Source: an uncultured beta proteobacterium (GTDB lineage Bacteria; Pseudomonadota; Gammaproteobacteria; Burkholderiales; SG8-39). From it: 5,750 bases of DNA. Position numbers and translations under genes: made by a program. Positions 4,981 to 5,750 of this stretch are shown piece by piece (position 1 is the stretch's first letter; each line of letters opens with the position of its first letter). The notes below the pieces were generated by a model. It made no database searches. It had not been told where the DNA came from and saw only the letters and a program-made list of their open reading frames with translations. The stretch spans positions 1-5,750 of the forward strand of contig CAIPUP010000423.1 of the NCBI GenBank assembly GCA_903868285.1, in the 5' to 3' direction.

Positions 4981-5750
4981 ATGAACCACTATCACGGACT
5001 GGGCAGCAACTGCGGTTGTGCCCCCGGCGACAGCAATGCCAGCGCGCAATCGCGACGCGGCTTCCTCGGTGCCATGGGTGCCATGGGCGCCCTGGGCGCG
5101 TTGAGCAGCGCCGGCTGCGCCAGCGTCGGTGCGCCAGCCACGCCGCATCGTATCGATGTGCACCATCACATCTCGCCGCCGGAGTGGGTGGCCTCGCTGA
5201 AAAAATCCAAGCTCGATACACCGCCGGTCACCAACTGGACACCGCAACGCTCGCTGGACGACATGGACCGCGCCGGCATTGCGACCTCGATGACCTCGCC
5301 CACCCTGCCGGCAGTGGGCTTTCTGCCGCCGGCCGAAGCTGCTGCCGTGGCGCGCGCCTCGAACGAATATGCCCGCAAGCTGGCCGACCAGCACCCCGGT
5401 CGCTTTGGTGTGTTCGCGCTGCTGCCGATGCCGCATGTGGATGAAACACTGAAGGAAATCGCCTATGCCTTCGATGTACTGAAAGTCGATGGCGTGGCCT
5501 TCATGACCAGCTATGGCGACAAGTTCCTCGGTGACAAGGCCTTCGCCCCGGTGATGGACGAGCTGCATCGACGCAAGGCCACGGCCTACACCCATCCCAA
5601 CGAACCGGCCTGCTGCCGCAACCTCAGCACCGGCGTACCCTCGGTCATCATCGAATACGGCACCGACACCACCCGCACCATCGCCAGCCTGATCTTCTCG
5701 GGCACCTCGGCCCGCTGCAAGGACATCAACTTCATCTTCTCGCATGGTGG
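4981..5750 (+). CDS. Tat-signal amidohydrolase (Amidohydro_2 / ACMSD-like), 3'-truncated by the window edge
   Basis: Metal-dependent amidohydrolase-superfamily enzyme of the Amidohydro_2 type, which includes ACMSD-like and aromatic-acid decarboxylases and some lactone hydrolases. 256 complete codons are visible and the frame is open at the right edge. The start ATG has a strong GGAGGGG four bases upstream. A twin-arginine signal is clear: SRRGFLG (24-30), a hydrophobic Gly/Ala/Met core (30-41), then SSAGCAS (42-48). C46 could be a lipoprotein cysteine, though the lipobox is poor (Ser at -3). The enzyme domain starts at RIDVHHHI (57-64), giving the HxH metal pair at H61/H63; H205 in YTHP is the expected third ligand and H255 in FSHGG matches the catalytic histidine of the ACMSD group. 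The final metal-binding Asp lies beyond the window. Export after folding suits a metalloenzyme. Superfamily is secure; decarboxylase versus hydrolase activity and the substrate remain open. Confidence 0.9.
   Translation, partial: MNHYHGLGSNCGCAPGDSNASAQSRRGFLGAMGAMGALGALSSAGCASVGAPATPHRIDVHHHISPPEWVASLKKSKLDTPPVTNWTPQRSLDDMDRAGIATSMTSPTLPAVGFLPPAEAAAVARASNEYARKLADQHPGRFGVFALLPMPHVDETLKEIAYAFDVLKVDGVAFMTSYGDKFLGDKAFAPVMDELHRRKATAYTHPNEPACCRNLSTGVPSVIIEYGTDTTRTIASLIFSGTSARCKDINFIFSHG
5068..5103 (+). repeat. 9-nt tandem repeat encoding the Tat signal core
   Basis: Four in-frame 9-nt units (5068-5076, 5077-5085, 5086-5094, 5095-5103) encode GAM, GAM, GAL, GAL. The first two are identical at the DNA level; the others have drifted. 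They form nearly the whole hydrophobic core of the amidohydrolase signal peptide, just after the twin arginines. Confidence 0.8.

Noticed and set aside
4963..5745. A 260-codon open frame on the minus strand at the right end
   Set aside because: It is antisense to the amidohydrolase, whose Tat motif, metal-binding histidines and ribosome site are clear; the antisense product has no recognisable motif.

Overview
The window is GC-rich, with codon third positions mostly G or C, and is gene-dense. It looks like the chromosome of a betaproteobacterium of the Burkholderiales type. The main reason is the pair of Bug/TctC-family substrate-binding proteins standing alone without a membrane permease, a family greatly expanded in that order. 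The RhlE-type helicase with a Gly/Arg tail and the UPF0178 protein fit but are less specific. The taxonomic call is an inference from family content, not from a marker gene.

Layout. (1) 2-1186, plus strand: 3' two-thirds of a DEAD-box RNA helicase (RhlE-like), cut by the left edge and ending in a long Gly/Arg/Ser-rich tail. (2) 1216-3774, minus strand, read right to left: an exported metallo-beta-lactamase-fold hydrolase, a Bug/TctC solute-binding protein 39 nt downstream of it, then a UPF0178 (YaiI-like) protein after a 51-nt gap that carries a heptamer tandem repeat. The helicase and the UPF0178 gene converge on a short GC-rich hairpin. (3) 3775-3874: a 100-bp divergent intergenic region with two adjacent 13-nt inverted repeats. 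(4) 3875-5750, plus strand: a second Bug/TctC protein, then, after 77 nt, a Tat-signal amidohydrolase (Amidohydro_2 / ACMSD-like) that runs off the right edge.

How the genes may work together. The central part is two divergent modules, each pairing one exported metal-dependent hydrolase with one orphan periplasmic solute-binding protein. The simplest reading is envelope processing or capture of small organic acids or esters, possibly aromatic carboxylates, with uptake through TctAB-type permeases encoded elsewhere. No substrate can be read from the sequence. The helicase and UPF0178 gene are probably unrelated housekeeping neighbours.

I saw no tRNA, rRNA, CRISPR array, insertion sequence or phage gene. 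No stretch over 300 bp lacks a gene.
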